Assembly (NCBI RefSeq): GCF_014196925.1
Contig: NZ_JACIEN010000005.1
Span: 186,001-250,000 of the forward strand
Length of the DNA stretch: 64,000 nucleotides
From: Chelatococcus caeni
GTDB lineage: Bacteria; Pseudomonadota; Alphaproteobacteria; Rhizobiales; Beijerinckiaceae
Direction of reading: 5' to 3'
Below are positions 19,180 through 27,904 of the stretch, piece after piece; within the stretch, counting starts at the first letter, position 1, and the number at the start of each line of letters is the position of its first letter. The notes below the pieces were generated by a model. It did not search any database. It was not told where the DNA came from and was given only the letters and a program-made list of their open reading frames with translations. Position numbers and translations under genes: made by a program.

Positions 19180-20223
19180 ATGCGCGCATTCTTCCACCCG
19201 GACCAGCACCTCCACGATCCCAAGCAGTTCATGCGCGTCGGCCGCATCGCCGATCCGACCGACCTGCCGAGCCGCACGGAAGCGCTCATGGCGGCGCTGA
19301 CCCGGGTCGGCATCGCGCCGCAGGTGCCGGAGGACTACGGCACCGCGCCGGCGCTCGCCATTCACAAGCCGCACTATCTCGACTTCCTCGCCACCGCCTA
19401 CGAGCGCTGGGTCAAGCTGCCGAACGCCGGGCCGGAGGTGCTGCCCAACGTCTCGCCTTACTGGAACGGCAGCCCCGACCGTGACGGCCGGCCGCCGTGC
19501 CGCTCCAGCCACGTCGTGGCCGAGGCCGGCTACTACCTCGGTGACCTCGCCGTGCCGCTCGGTCCGCAGACGTGGCGCTCGGCCCTCTCATCGACCCATA
19601 CCGCGACGGCCGCGGCCGATGCCGTCCTCGCAGGCGAGCGCCTCGCTTATGCGCTGTGCCGCCCCTCGGGCCACCATTGCCGCACGGATCGGGCCTCGGG
19701 CTTCTGCTATCTCAACAACTCGGCCATCGCCGCGCAGCGGCTGCGTTCGCGTTTCGCCAAGGTGGCGGTGCTCGATGTCGATGCCCACCACGGCGACGGC
19801 ACGCAGGAGATCTTCTATCGCCGGGCCGACGTGCTGACGGTCTCCGTCCATGCCGACCCGCAGATCTACTATCCCTTCTACATCGGCTATGCGGACGAGC
19901 GGGGCTCGGGCGAGGGCGAAGGCTTCAACCTCAACCTGCCGCTCTCCGCCGGCAGCGGCGACGAGCCGTTCCACGCCGCGGTGGCGCGCGGGCTCGAGGC
20001 GGTCGCCGCCTTCGGCGCCGAGGCGCTCGTCGTCGCCCTCGGCTACGACAGCCACCGGGAGGATCCGCTCAGCGTCCTGTCCGTCACGACGGACGGCTTT
20101 GCCGGCGTCGGCCGGCTGATCGGCGCCGCCGGCCTGCCGACCGTCGTCGTGCAGGAGGGCGGCTACCAGGTCTCCGTCATCGGCGATTGCCTCGAGCGCT
20201 TCCTGACCGGGCTTGCGGGATAG
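19180..20223 (+). CDS. histone-deacetylase-fold amidohydrolase (acetylpolyamine amidohydrolase-like)
   Basis: A 347-residue zinc hydrolase of the arginase/HDAC fold. The proton-relay pair His165-His166 lies in RPSGHHC, the zinc ligands are Asp201 and His203 (DVDAHHGDG) and Asp290 (GYDSHRED), and the catalytic Tyr329 is in QEGGYQ, so the active site is complete. Length and N-terminal region resemble bacterial acetylpolyamine amidohydrolases, which deacetylate N-acetylated putrescine, cadaverine or spermidine. AAGGAG lies nine bases before the ATG. Location directly after a peptide-type importer and before an M20 amidohydrolase suggests that it removes an acyl group from an imported N-acyl amine. 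The actual acyl amine is unknown. Confidence 0.9.
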   Translation: MRAFFHPDQHLHDPKQFMRVGRIADPTDLPSRTEALMAALTRVGIAPQVPEDYGTAPALAIHKPHYLDFLATAYERWVKLPNAGPEVLPNVSPYWNGSPDRDGRPPCRSSHVVAEAGYYLGDLAVPLGPQTWRSALSSTHTATAAADAVLAGERLAYALCRPSGHHCRTDRASGFCYLNNSAIAAQRLRSRFAKVAVLDVDAHHGDGTQEIFYRRADVLTVSVHADPQIYYPFYIGYADERGSGEGEGFNLNLPLSAGSGDEPFHAAVARGLEAVAAFGAEALVVALGYDSHREDPLSVLSVTTDGFAGVGRLIGAAGLPTVVVQEGGYQVSVIGDCLERFLTGLAG

Positions 20224-20228
20224 GACCC

Positions 20229-20942
20229 GTGGCCGTCCGTGTCCGCCATAGCGCCGGCGCGCGCGTCAGGCCCCGGGCCTTCGACGCGATCGAGCACGTG
20301 CGCCTTGGCGAGGCGGTGTACCAGCGCATCGCCGAGGCGCTGGTCCGGGGCGAGCTGCGTCCCGGGGACCGGTTGAAGATCCGCGACATCGCCGAGGAGA
20401 TGGGCACGAGCGTCACCCCCGTGCGCGACGCCATCCTGCGTCTCGTGCAGGACGGGGCGCTCGTCCAGCGCAGCCCGCGCGACATCCGCGTGCCCGTGCT
20501 GGGGCGCGACGAATATCTGGAGATCCGCCGCATCCGCCTCGAGCTCGAGGGCCTCGCGGCGGAGGATGCGGCGCGCAAGGCGACGCTCGACGACATCGGG
20601 CGCCTCGCCGCCATCCTCACCGACAACGAGCGCGCCTTCGCCGAGGGGCGCCTCGACGAGGCGGTCGCGCTCAACCAGGTGTTCCACTTCGCCCTTGCCG
20701 AGATCGCCGGCCTCGGCCAGCTGCGCGCCATCCTGCACCGGCTGTGGCTGAAGATGGGGCCGGTCATCTCGGCCGCCTACGAGCGCGGCGGACGCACCAT
20801 GATCGACCACCATCATGCCGTGCTCGACGCCGTGCGCCGGGCCGACCCCGCCGGGGCGCGCGCCGCCATCCAGCAGGACATCGCCTGCGGCGGGGACGTC
20901 ATCCTCGGCACCGACGTGCTTGCTTCCCCTTCCGACGACTGA
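20229..20942 (+). CDS. GntR-family regulator (FCD domain)
   Basis: A 237-residue GntR regulator. The N-terminal winged helix (YQRIAEALVRGELRPGDRLK, then MGTSVTPVRDAILRL) is typical. The C-terminal all-helical FCD ligand domain ends with IDHHHAVLDAVRRADPAGA, with metal-binding His residues. No ATG fits. GTG at 20229, five bases after the previous stop and behind AGGA, is the best start. It probably responds to an organic or amino acid and controls the surrounding importer/hydrolase genes. Candidate operator DNA is the TGTATGATGC-type repeat at 13682-13699. Confidence 0.88.
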   Translation: MAVRVRHSAGARVRPRAFDAIEHVRLGEAVYQRIAEALVRGELRPGDRLKIRDIAEEMGTSVTPVRDAILRLVQDGALVQRSPRDIRVPVLGRDEYLEIRRIRLELEGLAAEDAARKATLDDIGRLAAILTDNERAFAEGRLDEAVALNQVFHFALAEIAGLGQLRAILHRLWLKMGPVISAAYERGGRTMIDHHHAVLDAVRRADPAGARAAIQQDIACGGDVILGTDVLASPSDD

Positions 20943-20957
20943 TTTGCGAGCTCCGCC

Positions 20958-22217
20958 ATGGCCAGCACCCCCTCGTCCCTCCCGCGCGACACGCGCATCG
21001 ATGCCGAGCGCTTCTGGTCGACCATCGAGCGTTCGGCCGAGATCGGCCTCGGCCGCGAGGGCGGCCTGTCGCGCCTGGCGCTGAGCGATGCCGACAAGGA
21101 GATGCGCGACGTCTTCGTCGGCTGGTGCCGGGAGGCCGGCCTTGCCGCGACGGTCGACAAGGTCGGCAACATCTTCGCCCGCCGCGCGGGGCGCGAGAAC
21201 GACCTGCCGCCGGTCGTGATGGGCAGCCACCTCGACACCCAGGCCAACGGCGGCCGCTTCGACGGCATCGTCGGCGTGCTCGGCGCGCTCGAGGTCGTGC
21301 GCCGGCTCAACGACATCGGCCACATCACGCGTCGGCCCATCGAGATCGTCGACTGGACCAACGAGGAGGGCGGGCGCTTCTCACCGCCGATGACGGCCTC
21401 GGGCTGCTTTGCCGGCGCCTACAGCCTCGATTTCGTGCATGGCCGGCCGGGCGACGACGGCCCGACGTTCGGCGAGGAGCTGAAGCGCATCGGCTATCTC
21501 GGCGAGGCGCCGGTCGGCGGGCGTCCGCTCGACGCCTATTTCGAGCTGCACATCGAGCAGGGGCCGATCCTCGACGCCGAAAGGATCGAGGTCGGCGTCG
21601 TCACCCACGCCTATGCCTCGCACGGCTTCCTCGTCGCCTTCCGCGGCGAGACGGCCCATACCGGGCCGTGGCCCATGGAGAAGCGGCGCAATGCCCTCGT
21701 CGCCGCCGCGCGCCTGCTCGTCGCCGTCGACGACATCGGCTGGGACCATGCCGCGACCGGCGGCAAGGCGACGGCCGCGCGCCTCGCCGCCTGGCCCAAC
21801 AAGGCCGGCATCCTGTCGGACTGGGCGGAATGCGTCTGCGACGTGCGCCACGACGATCCGGCGACTGCCGCGGTAATGGCCGAGCGCGTCACGCGCGGGG
21901 TCGGCGAGGCGGCGGCGCGGGCCGGCTGTACCGCCGAGATCCTCGATCGCTGGCAATGGGGCGGCCGCATCTTCGATGCCGACATGGTCGCCGGCGTGCG
22001 CGAGACGGCGCGCAGCCTTGGCTACAACCATCGCGACCTGCCGAGCCAGGCCGGGCACGACGCTTATTTTCTTGCGCGGGTCTGCCCGACGGCGATGATC
22101 TTCACGCCCTGCCGCGGTGGCATCACCCACAACAACAACGAATTCGCGAGCCGCGAGGAACTGGCCCCCGGCGTCAACGTGCTGCTGCATGCCGCCGTGG
22201 CCCGGGCCGACCGCTGA
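20958..22217 (+). CDS. M20-family Zn amidohydrolase (N-carbamoyl-amino-acid hydrolase / allantoate amidohydrolase type)
   Basis: A 419-residue M20 metallohydrolase of the hydantoinase/carbamoylase group. Metal-ligand segments are visible: His91 and Asp102 in GSHLDTQANGGRFDG and the Glu pair 136-137 in WTNEEGGRF. A later GHDAYFLARV carries a further His. Members cleave N-carbamoyl amino acids, ureidoglycolate, allantoate or N-acyl amino acids. The linked HDAC-like enzyme, kinase and phospho-lyase-like PLP enzyme suggest that it trims an acylated or carbamoylated amino acid in the same route. The ribosome site is weak (GCGAGCT). Confidence 0.88.
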   Translation: MASTPSSLPRDTRIDAERFWSTIERSAEIGLGREGGLSRLALSDADKEMRDVFVGWCREAGLAATVDKVGNIFARRAGRENDLPPVVMGSHLDTQANGGRFDGIVGVLGALEVVRRLNDIGHITRRPIEIVDWTNEEGGRFSPPMTASGCFAGAYSLDFVHGRPGDDGPTFGEELKRIGYLGEAPVGGRPLDAYFELHIEQGPILDAERIEVGVVTHAYASHGFLVAFRGETAHTGPWPMEKRRNALVAAARLLVAVDDIGWDHAATGGKATAARLAAWPNKAGILSDWAECVCDVRHDDPATAAVMAERVTRGVGEAAARAGCTAEILDRWQWGGRIFDADMVAGVRETARSLGYNHRDLPSQAGHDAYFLARVCPTAMIFTPCRGGITHNNNEFASREELAPGVNVLLHAAVARADR

Positions 22218-22240
22218 AGCGGCCGCCGCACGGAAAGAGG

Positions 22241-23308
22241 ATGATGACGAGCCCTCGCACCCGGCCGCCGGCCGGCGATCTCCTGGCCACCGGCGTGCCG
22301 CCGCTCGACGCAGCCGAGGCAGAGCGGCTGGCGCGCGTGCATTTCGGCCTCGCCGTCACGGCACGGCCGCTCACCGGCGAGCGCGACAGCAATTTCCTGG
22401 TCACCGACGCGGACGGCCGGCGCTTGGTGCTCAAGCTCGGCAACCCGGCCGAGGAGCGGGCGGTCATCGATTTCCAGACCCGCGCGCTGCAGCATGCGCG
22501 CTCCCGCGATCCGCACCTGCCCCTGCCGCAACCGGTGCCGGCCCGCGACGGCGCCCTCATGGTGGACATCCCCGGGCCGTCCGGCGCGCGCGTCCTGCGC
22601 ATCCTCTCCTATCTCGACGGCCTGCCGCTGCCCGAGGCGCCGCGCAGCCCCGCCCAGCGGCGGGCGATCGGCGCGCTTCTTGCCCGGCTCGACCGGGCGC
22701 TCGGCGACTTTACGCATCCGGCGGCCGACCACGCCCTGCTGTGGGACCTGCAGCAGGCGGCGAAGGTGCGCGAGCTCTTCCCCCACCTGCCGCCGGGGCG
22801 CGACCATGGCCTGCCTCGGCGCTTCCTCGACGCCTTCGAGGAGCACGCCCTGCCGGCATTGCCGGGCCTGCGCCGGCAGGTGATCCACAACGATGCCAAT
22901 CCGCACAACCTCCTCGTGGCGCGGGACGCGCCCGAGGTCGTGACGGGCCTCATCGATTTCGGCGACATGGTGCGGGCGCCGCTGGTGCAGGAACTCGCCG
23001 TCGCCGCCGCCTACCAGCTGCTCGACGAGGGCCATCCGCTCGCCGGTGCGGCCGACGTGGTGGCCGGCTTTGCGCAAGGCATGGCGCTTGGGCCGGAAGA
23101 GCTCGCGGTGCTGTTCGATCTCATCGCCACGCGGCTCGTGCTCATCGTCGCCATCGGCGGCTGGCGTGCGGCGCGCTATCCGGACAACGCCGCCTATATC
23201 CTGCGCAACAACGCCGCCGCCTGGACCGGCCTTGAGCGCCTTGCCGCGCTCACGCGCGACGAGGCCCGGGCCTTCCTGGCCGCCGCTGCGAGGGGAGACA
23301 GCCCATGA
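22241..23308 (+). CDS. APH-fold small-molecule kinase, hydroxylysine-kinase-like
   Basis: A 355-residue kinase of the aminoglycoside-phosphotransferase / homoserine-kinase II fold. Catalytic VIHNDANPHNLL (Brenner motif with Asp and Asn) and the metal-binding LIDFGDMVRAP are both present. SNFLVTDADGRRLVLKLGNP forms the nucleotide loop and its Lys. The stop overlaps the start of a class III PLP enzyme of the phospho-lyase group by four bases. In animals, hydroxylysine kinase (HYKK) and 5-phosphohydroxylysine phospho-lyase work in sequence, and fused bacterial versions of these families occur, so phosphorylation of a hydroxylated amino acid or amino alcohol is inferred. Start ATG 22241 follows GGAAAGAGG. 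Confidence 0.85.
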   Translation: MMTSPRTRPPAGDLLATGVPPLDAAEAERLARVHFGLAVTARPLTGERDSNFLVTDADGRRLVLKLGNPAEERAVIDFQTRALQHARSRDPHLPLPQPVPARDGALMVDIPGPSGARVLRILSYLDGLPLPEAPRSPAQRRAIGALLARLDRALGDFTHPAADHALLWDLQQAAKVRELFPHLPPGRDHGLPRRFLDAFEEHALPALPGLRRQVIHNDANPHNLLVARDAPEVVTGLIDFGDMVRAPLVQELAVAAAYQLLDEGHPLAGAADVVAGFAQGMALGPEELAVLFDLIATRLVLIVAIGGWRAARYPDNAAYILRNNAAAWTGLERLAALTRDEARAFLAAAARGDSP

Positions 23309-24624
23309 CCATGATCAATGCCTATGACCCCGCCGGCGCCGGAGCGGTGCCGGAACGCGAGCGGCAGATGATCGCCCGCCGCCAGCGGCTGCTGGGGCCC
23401 GCCTATCGATTGTTCTACGAGAACCCCGTGCATGTGGTGCGCGGGGAGGGGGCGCGGCTCTACGACCCGGACGGCAACGCCTATCTCGACGTCTACAACA
23501 ACGTCGCCTGCGTCGGGCACAGCCACCCGCACGTGGTGGAGGCGATCGCCCGTCAGGCGGCGGTGCTCAACACGCACACGCGCTATCTCAACGACCTCGT
23601 GCTCGACTATGCCGAGCGCCTCCTCGCCTTGTTTCCGCCCGCGCTCGCGCATGTGATGTTCACCTGCACGGGCAGCGAAGCCAACGACCTTGCCCTGCGC
23701 ATCGCCCGCGCCCACACCGGCGGCACGGGGTTCATCGTCACCCGCTTCGCCTATCACGGCGTCACCGGCACGCTCGCCGGCATGTCTCCCTCACTGGGCA
23801 AAGGCGCGCCGCTCGGCGAGGCGGTGCGCACCGTGCCGGCACCCGACAGCTATCGCACGGAGGGCGACGCCGGTGCCCGCTTCGCCCAGGACGTCGAGGC
23901 GGCGATCGCCGACATGAAGCGGGCGGGTATCCGCCCCGCCGGCCTCATCGTCGACACCATCTTCTCGAGCGACGGCATCTTTCCCGATCCCGCCGGCTTC
24001 CTCGCGCCGGCCGTGGAGGCGATCCGCCGGGCCGGCGGCGTCTTCATCGCCGACGAGGTGCAGCCGGGCTTCGGCCGCACGGGCGCGCACATGTGGGGCT
24101 TTGCCCGCCACGGCATCACGCCGGACATGGTCAGCCTCGGCAAGCCCATGGGCAATGGCCACCCGATCGCCGGGCTCGTCGTACAGCCGGAGGTGGTGGA
24201 GAGCTTCGGTCGCACGGTGCGCTACTTCAACACCTTCGGCGGCAATCCCGTCTCCTGCGCGGCGGGCATGGCGGTGCTCGACGTCATCGAGAAGGAGGGC
24301 CTCCTCGACAATGCGCGGCGCGTCGGCGCCTATCTCAAGGCTGGGCTCGACAACCTCGCCCAGCGCCACGAGGTGATCGGCGACGTGCGCGGCGCGGGAC
24401 TGTTCGTCGGCGTCGAGCTGGTGCGCGATCGCGCCAGCCGCGCGCCGGCGGGCGATATCGCCGCGCGTCTCGTCAACGGCCTGAGGGAGCGGCGCATCCT
24501 CATCAGCGCCGCCGGCCCCGCCGGCAACATCCTCAAGATCCGCCCGCCGCTCGTGTTCTCCGAGGCGGACGCCGACCTTTTCCTCGCCGCCACCGACGAG
24601 GTGCTCGGCGGACTGGCCCCATGA
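23305..24624 (+). CDS. class III PLP enzyme, phospho-lyase (ETNPPL/PHYKPL)-like
   Basis: A 439-residue class III aminotransferase-fold enzyme with PLP Lys280 in SLGKPMGNGHP and ADEVQPGFGRTG. The N-terminal part (YRLFYENPVHVVRGEG, DVYNNVACVGHSHP, VLNTHTRYLND) is strikingly like ethanolamine-phosphate and 5-phosphohydroxylysine phospho-lyases, which eliminate phosphate and ammonia rather than transaminate. It overlaps the kinase by four bases. The pair would convert an amino alcohol or hydroxylysine to an aldehyde (2-aminoadipate semialdehyde in the hydroxylysine case). Substrate identity and whether it transaminates instead need assay. Confidence 0.87.
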   Translation: MTMINAYDPAGAGAVPERERQMIARRQRLLGPAYRLFYENPVHVVRGEGARLYDPDGNAYLDVYNNVACVGHSHPHVVEAIARQAAVLNTHTRYLNDLVLDYAERLLALFPPALAHVMFTCTGSEANDLALRIARAHTGGTGFIVTRFAYHGVTGTLAGMSPSLGKGAPLGEAVRTVPAPDSYRTEGDAGARFAQDVEAAIADMKRAGIRPAGLIVDTIFSSDGIFPDPAGFLAPAVEAIRRAGGVFIADEVQPGFGRTGAHMWGFARHGITPDMVSLGKPMGNGHPIAGLVVQPEVVESFGRTVRYFNTFGGNPVSCAAGMAVLDVIEKEGLLDNARRVGAYLKAGLDNLAQRHEVIGDVRGAGLFVGVELVRDRASRAPAGDIAARLVNGLRERRILISAAGPAGNILKIRPPLVFSEADADLFLAATDEVLGGLAP

Positions 24625-25538
24625 GCACCGCAGGCGCCGCGTCCGGCGCATCCGCCCCGGTCGCGCTCGAAGGGCGGCATATCGGGGCGGTTCTGCTGCT
24701 TGCGCTGCTGTGGGGCTTCAACTGGCCGGCGGTACGCATCGCGCTCGACGAGATCGCGCCGTGGACGCTGCGCTCCATCGGCCTCGCGCTCGGCGGGGCG
24801 GTGCTGATGGGCGTCGCCTGGATGCGCGGCCTGCCGCTCGCCGTGCCGGCGCGGGCGGTGCCGGTGCTCGTCCTGACCGGCCTTCTCTCCATCGCCGCCT
24901 TCAACATCCTGCTCGCCTTCGCGCAGCTCGCGGCGCCGACCTCGCGCGCGGCGATCCTCACCTTCACCATGCCGCTGTGGGCCGCGCTCTTCGCCCGGCT
25001 GCTCCTCGGCGAACGCCTCGACAGGCGCAAACGCGCGGGCCTTCTGCTCGGCATCCTCGGCCTTGCGGCGCTCGGCGTGCCGCTCGTCCTGGCCGGCGCC
25101 TGGTCCTATGGGCTTCTGCTGGCGCTCGGCGCCGGCATGGCCTGGGCGCTCGGCACCGTCATCGGCAAGCGCCATCCCGTTCCCGCCTCCGCCCTCGTCA
25201 TCGCCGGCTGGCAGCTCCTCATCGGCGCCGCCGCGGCGGCGGCCGGCATGCTCGCCTTCGAGGGGTTGCCGGCGCTCGTCCTGCCGGGGCCGAAGGTGCT
25301 CGCGGCGCTCGCCTATCACGTGCTCCTTGCGCAGGCGCTCGCCTATCTCGTCTGGTTTGCGGCGCTGGCGCGCGTGCCGGCCGGCACGATGAGCCTCGGC
25401 ACTTTGCTCGTTCCCGTCGTCGGCGTCCTCGGCTCCATGCTCCTCATCGGCGAGCGGCCGGCCGTCACCGACTGGCTCGGCCTTGCCCTCCTCGTCGCCG
25501 CGGCGGCAGCGGTGCTGCCCCGTCCGCGCCTGTCCTGA
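24621..25538 (+). CDS. EamA/DMT-family transporter
   Basis: A 305-residue membrane protein with about ten hydrophobic helices arranged as two EamA repeats, the first starting near ALLWGFNWPAVRIAL and the second around GAGMAWALGTVIGKR. DMT-family members mostly export amino acids or metabolites. It overlaps the PLP enzyme by four bases (ATGA), so it is translationally coupled. It might relieve accumulation of a pathway intermediate. The substrate is unknown. Confidence 0.88.
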   Translation: MSTAGAASGASAPVALEGRHIGAVLLLALLWGFNWPAVRIALDEIAPWTLRSIGLALGGAVLMGVAWMRGLPLAVPARAVPVLVLTGLLSIAAFNILLAFAQLAAPTSRAAILTFTMPLWAALFARLLLGERLDRRKRAGLLLGILGLAALGVPLVLAGAWSYGLLLALGAGMAWALGTVIGKRHPVPASALVIAGWQLLIGAAAAAAGMLAFEGLPALVLPGPKVLAALAYHVLLAQALAYLVWFAALARVPAGTMSLGTLLVPVVGVLGSMLLIGERPAVTDWLGLALLVAAAAAVLPRPRLS

Positions 25539-25556
25539 AACCCGTGAGGTGATCCG

Positions 25557-25886
25557 ATGGCTTTCAAATGCACCGTCCCCGCCGTTCCCACCGTGCAGGT
25601 CGACGACGCCAACATCCGCATCACGCGCTGGGATTTCGCGCCGGGCGCGGTGACCGGCTGGCACAGCCACGGCTGGCCCTATTTCGTCGTGCTGCTGACG
25701 GACGGCATCCTGCTCATCCACGACGGCAAGCAGGTCCACGACAACCATCTCGTCGCCGGCCAGTCCTACATGCGCCAGGCAGGCGTCGAGCACGACGTGA
25801 TGAACGGCTCCGACCATCCGCTGTCCTTCATCGAGATCGAGGTGAAGAACCCGGCGGCTTTCGCAGGCACGCCCGGCCAGGGCTGA
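25557..25886 (+). CDS. small cupin protein
   Basis: A 109-residue single-domain cupin. The metal motif is TGWHSHGWPYFVVLL (residues ~33-47) and a second part around GVEHDVMNGSDHP. GAGGTGATC before the ATG is a strong ribosome site. It is too short and unlike ectoine synthase (EctC) to be that enzyme. It lies 18 bases after the EamA gene, so it is probably cotranscribed and could be a small isomerase/lyase or a ligand-binding protein of that pathway. Confidence 0.8.
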   Translation: MAFKCTVPAVPTVQVDDANIRITRWDFAPGAVTGWHSHGWPYFVVLLTDGILLIHDGKQVHDNHLVAGQSYMRQAGVEHDVMNGSDHPLSFIEIEVKNPAAFAGTPGQG

Positions 25887-25893
25887 TCGCGCC

Positions 25894-26373
25894 TTACGTG
25901 GCCGCCGCGATCTCCGCGACGCTCGGCGGGGCGGCCTTGATCGTCTTGGTCACCACATAGGTGAAATAGCGCTCGATGCCGATTTCGGCCGTCAGCAGCC
26001 GGTCGATGAGGCGCTGGTAGCTGTCGATATCGCGCGTCATGACCCGCATGATGTAGTCGACGCCGCCGCCAGTGGCGTCGCAGGCGACGATCTGCGGCTC
26101 GCGCGCGATCGCATCCTCGAAGCGGCGGAAGTCGGCCTGAGCGTGGCTGCGCAGCGTCACCTCGACGAGCACGGTCGTGAAGCGGCCGATGCGCTCCAGG
26201 TCGAGCCGCGCCTCGTAGCCGCGGATGAGGCCGATCTCCTCGAGCCGCTTCAGCCGCTCCCAGCAGGCGGTCGGCGACAGGTTGACCGCCTCGGCGAGCC
26301 TCAGCTTCGTGATGCGCCCGTCGCGCTGCAGCACGGAAAGGATGTTGAGGTCGATCCTGTCGAGTTTTGCCAT
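25894..26373 (-). CDS. Lrp/AsnC-family regulator (DoeX/AsnC of ectoine clusters)
   Basis: A 159-residue Lrp/AsnC regulator. A winged helix covers residues ~3-60 (LDRIDLNILSVLQRDGRITK, LSPTACWERLKRLEE), then the RAM ligand domain with GGGVDYIMRVMTRD. I use ATG at 26373 rather than 26415, because the family begins at this Met and the longer version would run into the operator repeats. It is divergent from enuR. An AsnC-type gene is a standard member of ectoine-degradation clusters (doeX in Halomonas), so joint control of the ectoine genes is likely. It is convergent with the cupin, seven bases apart. Confidence 0.88.
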   Translation of the reverse strand: MAKLDRIDLNILSVLQRDGRITKLRLAEAVNLSPTACWERLKRLEEIGLIRGYEARLDLERIGRFTTVLVEVTLRSHAQADFRRFEDAIAREPQIVACDATGGGVDYIMRVMTRDIDSYQRLIDRLLTAEIGIERYFTYVVTKTIKAAPPSVAEIAAAT

Positions 26374-26391
26374 CGCGTCCCGCAGCCGGAT

Positions 26392-26420
26392 ATTGTAATG
26401 ATGTCGAAGCGGCATTGTAG
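26392..26420. promoter_or_regulatory. candidate EnuR operator in front of enuR/AsnC
   Basis: ATTGTAATGAT at 26392-26402 and ATTGTAG at 26414-26420 form direct half-sites 22 bases apart, two helical turns. The same 11-mer with the same 22-base phasing lies in front of eutB. Location between the divergent regulators suggests autoregulation. Confidence 0.55.
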
Positions 26421-26431
26421 CGGGTCAATCC

Positions 26432-27898
26432 ATGGTGCGACACATCGAAATTGACGCCGGCGGCGAGGCGGGCCATGGAGAGGCGGCATCCGGATCAGCC
26501 GGGGGATGGCATCCGCTGCTGCCGCGCCGGCCCGGCGCGACCAAGCACAAGCTGCTCACCGAGGCGATCATCGCCGATATCGAGGGGGGCCTCCTGCCGC
26601 CGCGGGCGCGCATGCCGACGCACCGGGAGCTCGCCCGCCGCATCGGCGTCTCCGTGCAGACGGTCAGCATCAGCTACAAGGAGGCGGAGCGGCTCGGCTA
26701 CCTGAGCGGCGAGGTGGGGCGCGGCACCTTCGTGCGCAGCCGCATCACCGAGCAGGCCGACCGCTTCATGCTCGACCGCAGCCCGGGCGACAAGGCGGAC
26801 CTGTCCATCATCCGCGCCGTCTATACGGAGGCGCACGAGCGCGCCTCGCGGGCCATGATGACCGCGCTCGCCGAGGCGGACAACAGCGCCTTCATGCGCC
26901 CGTGCCGACCGATCGCCGGGCTTGATGCGCACCGCGCCGCCGGCCAGCAATGGGTGGCGCGGCTTGGCGTCAGCACCGACCGCAACCGCATCCTCATCAC
27001 CAACGGCGCGGCGCACGGCCTCTTCCTGGCCGTCGCCGCCGTGGTGCGGCGCGGCGACGTGGTGCTGACGGAGAGCCTGACCGACCACGGCATCATCGGC
27101 CTTGCCAACGTGCTCGGCTTCACCTTGCGCGGCCTGCCGACCGACGGGGAAGGCGTGCTGGTGGAGGCCTTCGAGGTCGCCTGCCGCAGCGGGGACGTCG
27201 CCGCGCTCGTCATGGTGCCCACCCTCGGCAATCCGACGAGCCACGTGGCCGGGGCCGAGCGGCGCCGGCAGATCGCCGAGGTGGCGCGCCGGCATGGCGT
27301 CTTCGTCATCGAGGACGAGGTCTACAAGCCGCTGGTCGCCGAGCCGTTGCCGGCCTATGCCGAGCTTCTGCCGGACCTCGCCTTCTTCGTCACGAGCTTC
27401 ACCAAGTCGGTGCTGACGGGCCTGCGCGTCGGCTATCTCGTGGTGCCGCCGCAATATGCCATCCGCGTCGCCAGCATCCTGCGCGTGACGAGCTGGAGCG
27501 CCACCAACCTCGCCGCGGAGATCGCCACGCGCTGGGTGGAGGACGGCACGGCGGACGAGCTCGTCGCCCTGCAGCGGGCCGAAGCGCAGGCGCGCCAGGC
27601 GATCGTCGCCGATGTGCTCGGCCCCTATGTGGCCGGCAGCCATCCGCTCTCGCTCAGCGCCTGGCTCGCCGTGCCGCCGCACTGGAGCGAGGATGGGCTG
27701 GTGCGCCAGCTGGCGCGCCGCGGCATCGCCGTGACGCCCTCCGACCCCTTCGTCGCCAGCGAGGAGCGGCCGGCGGGCGGCATCCGCATCTGCCTCGGCG
27801 GGCGCCTGTCGCACGCGGCCCTGCGCGAGACGCTGGAGGCGGTGCGCGACACCTTCGCCCAGTTGCCGCCCATCTACGACGTCGACGCCATCGCCTGA
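26432..27898 (+). CDS. enuR: EnuR, MocR-type PLP-dependent regulator of ectoine catabolism
   Basis: A 488-residue MocR/GabR-type regulator: GntR winged helix at residues ~35-105 (MPTHRELARRIGVSVQTVSI) joined to an aminotransferase-fold sensor domain. The PLP lysine is Lys325 in TSFTKSVLTGLRVGY. Position directly upstream of eutBCDE-ehuBCDA identifies it as EnuR, a repressor known to sense N-alpha-acetyl-diaminobutyrate and diaminobutyrate through PLP. The first ~30 residues are low-complexity and no better in-frame ATG exists. The ribosome site is weak. It is divergent from the AsnC gene across a 58-base region with operator-like repeats. Confidence 0.9.
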   Translation: MVRHIEIDAGGEAGHGEAASGSAGGWHPLLPRRPGATKHKLLTEAIIADIEGGLLPPRARMPTHRELARRIGVSVQTVSISYKEAERLGYLSGEVGRGTFVRSRITEQADRFMLDRSPGDKADLSIIRAVYTEAHERASRAMMTALAEADNSAFMRPCRPIAGLDAHRAAGQQWVARLGVSTDRNRILITNGAAHGLFLAVAAVVRRGDVVLTESLTDHGIIGLANVLGFTLRGLPTDGEGVLVEAFEVACRSGDVAALVMVPTLGNPTSHVAGAERRRQIAEVARRHGVFVIEDEVYKPLVAEPLPAYAELLPDLAFFVTSFTKSVLTGLRVGYLVVPPQYAIRVASILRVTSWSATNLAAEIATRWVEDGTADELVALQRAEAQARQAIVADVLGPYVAGSHPLSLSAWLAVPPHWSEDGLVRQLARRGIAVTPSDPFVASEERPAGGIRICLGGRLSHAALRETLEAVRDTFAQLPPIYDVDAIA

Positions 27899-27904
27899 CG
27901 AAAA

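Noticed and set aside
25557-25886. Cupin as ectoine synthase EctC
   Set aside because: Too short, lacks EctC sequence features, and no ectA or ectB is nearby; the cluster is catabolic.
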